Shown: piece by piece, positions 6,312 to 6,618 of the stretch
How positions within the stretch are numbered: the first letter of the stretch is position 1
Layout: the number at the start of each line of letters is the position of its first letter
DNA from: Thermoproteota archaeon
Lineage (GTDB): Archaea > Thermoproteota > EX4484-205 > JAAOZP01
Reading direction: 5' to 3'
DNA length: 6,618 nucleotides
NCBI GenBank assembly: GCA_025059435.1
Contig: JANXDK010000029.1
Coordinates: forward strand, 1-6,618
Translations under genes and position numbers: made by a program
The notes under the pieces: model-generated
The model's input: only the letters and a program-made list of their open reading frames with translations
Database searches by the model: none
Told to the model about the DNA's origin: nothing

Positions 6312-6336
6312 CGTTAAGATTAGTTCAGGAAAGTTG

Positions 6337-6350
6337 TTTTTAAGCTTTCC
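6337..6350 (-). promoter_or_regulatory. Predicted archaeal promoter of the ABC operon
   Basis: BRE-like GGAAAG (6350-6345) followed directly by TATA-like CTTAAAAA (6344-6337) on the minus strand. The usual spacing puts the transcription start near 6311, about 12 nt before the small ORF and 96 nt before the ABC TTG. It lies back to back with the tRNA promoter on the other strand. Confidence 0.5.
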
Positions 6351-6378
6351 TTTTCCTAAAAAGAAACGCTGAGACCTA

Positions 6379-6394
6379 CGTAAAATTTTTATTT
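6379..6394 (+). promoter_or_regulatory. Predicted promoter of the tRNA-Gly gene
   Basis: An A+T-rich block (CGTAAAATTTTTATTT) centred about 30 bases before the tRNA 5' end: TTTTATTT at 6387-6394 places the start at or just before 6419, as usual for archaeal tRNA genes. The exact box within the A/T run is uncertain. Confidence 0.5.
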
Positions 6395-6418
6395 CGAAAT
6401 GCACTACCATCAATTGTC

Positions 6419-6512
6419 GCGGCGCTGGTCTAGCCTGGTAGGACAAGCTTGTCGACTTCCTAAAACCAGCCCCCCAAGCTGGGAATCCCGGGTTCAAATC
6501 CCGGGCGCCGCA
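6419..6512 (+). tRNA. tRNA-Gly (anticodon CCC) with a 20-nt intron
   Basis: Acceptor stem GCGGCGC (6419-6425) pairs perfectly with GCGCCGC (6505-6511); discriminator A6512; no CCA encoded. U8 and G9 are TG at 6426-6427. D-stem GTCT/GGAC (6428-6431/6441-6444), T-stem CCGGG/CCCGG (6488-6492/6500-6504) around TTCAAAT. The anticodon stem is CCAGC/GCTGG (6466-6470/6478-6482) with loop CCCCCAA (6471-6477), giving anticodon CCC at 6473-6475 and a five-base variable loop GAATC. The G1-C72, C2-G71, G3-C70 acceptor and A73 fit glycine. Twenty bases between A/C of the D-arm and the anticodon stem are extra and have a BHB fold; without them the tRNA is 74 nt. Position 33, almost universally U, is C here. 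A competing fold with AGCTT/AAGCT as anticodon stem would give a seven-base variable loop and a CGA anticodon, and is rejected. Confidence 0.92.
6445..6464 (+). other. Non-canonical tRNA intron at position 25/26
   Basis: The junction folds as a BHB: outer helix CTGG/CCAG (6435-6438/6466-6469), central four-pair helix TAGG/CCTA (6439-6442/6459-6462), and three-base bulges ACA (6443-6445) and AAA (6463-6465). Cutting each bulge after its second base, the usual archaeal splicing endonuclease rule, removes exactly 6445-6464 and leaves A26 next to the CCAGC stem. The inner helix is very weak, so this is a relaxed BHB. Boundaries derived from the mature fold and from the BHB agree. Confidence 0.8.
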
Positions 6513-6518
6513 TTTTTT
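6513..6518 (+). terminator. T-run terminator of the tRNA gene
   Basis: Six consecutive T immediately after the discriminator base, the usual archaeal oligo-T termination signal. Confidence 0.65.
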
Positions 6519-6618
6519 AAAAAGTTAAATTGAACCACGTCTTAAGGCAAAAATACCATCATCCCGCTGAACCAAAACGCTGTTGAAAATTGTTTTTTCA
6601 CACCATTAAAAAGGATAT
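6519..6618. other. Intergenic stretch to the window edge, nothing identified
   Basis: A/T-rich sequence with no ORF carrying an SD, no tRNA-like fold and no convincing box C/D pair. ATGATGG on the minus strand resembles a C box, but no matching D box (CTGA) follows. The block ends in AAAAAGGATAT, which could be the SD of a plus-strand gene starting just outside; this cannot be tested here. Confidence 0.4.

Noticed and set aside
6446..6480. Alternative tRNA fold with AGCTT/AAGCT as anticodon stem and an intron in the loop (Ser CGA reading or similar)
   Set aside because: Requires a seven-base variable loop, offers no long variable arm for Ser, and contradicts the glycine-type acceptor; the CCAGC/GCTGG fold has standard dimensions.
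6219..6497. 92-codon minus-strand ORF running across the tRNA
   Set aside because: Its first third is antisense to the tRNA acceptor, T-arm and anticodon arm, it lies before the predicted promoter and its ATG has no SD. Only the last 26 codons have a possible start signal.
6550..6590. Possible box C/D guide RNA (ATGATGG on the minus strand, CTGA on the plus strand)
   Set aside because: The C-like and D-like boxes are on opposite strands, and no complete C/D set exists on either.
1..6618. CRISPR arrays, insertion sequences, long direct repeats
   Set aside because: None seen: no regularly spaced repeats, no transposase frame and no terminal inverted repeats.

Overview
The window reads as a chromosomal segment of a thermophile-like archaeon, most probably from Thermoproteota or a close TACK relative. 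The support is: a tRNA gene interrupted by a short intron with a bulge-helix-bulge (BHB) junction, BRE/TATA-type promoters, no encoded CCA on the tRNA, very strong GGAGGTG Shine-Dalgarno (SD) sites beside TTG starts, and Methanococcus-type IlvD. The genus cannot be decided from the sequence.

All protein genes lie on the minus strand, so the layout reads right to left. At the right end a plus-strand tRNA-Gly(CCC) gene (6419-6512) has its own promoter and a T-run terminator. Going left from about 6350 is a minus-strand promoter, a possible 26-codon small ORF, and then a two-gene unit. This unit holds an ABC ATPase-like protein (5277-6215), which has lost essentially every catalytic motif, and a six-helix ABC-2/CcmB-like permease (4596-5270).

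A second promoter (4569-4585) lies just past the permease. It is followed by a leader of about 130 nt that contains a 20-codon ORF with a perfect SD and a small hairpin at its stop codon. After it comes the branched-chain amino acid operon ilvB-ilvN-ilvC-ilvD: acetohydroxyacid synthase large and small subunits, ketol-acid reductoisomerase, and dihydroxy-acid dehydratase, the last cut by the window edge. The genes are spaced by 6 nt, 36 nt and a 4-nt ATGA overlap, so they are almost certainly one transcript. Together they turn pyruvate (or pyruvate plus 2-oxobutyrate) into the 2-oxo acid precursors of valine, leucine and isoleucine. Only the final transamination is missing here.

The ilv enzymes look orthodox. 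The unusual material is the tRNA (intron at position 25/26 and C33 in the anticodon loop), the catalytically dead but intact ABC protein, and the small ORFs with RNA structure ahead of both operons.
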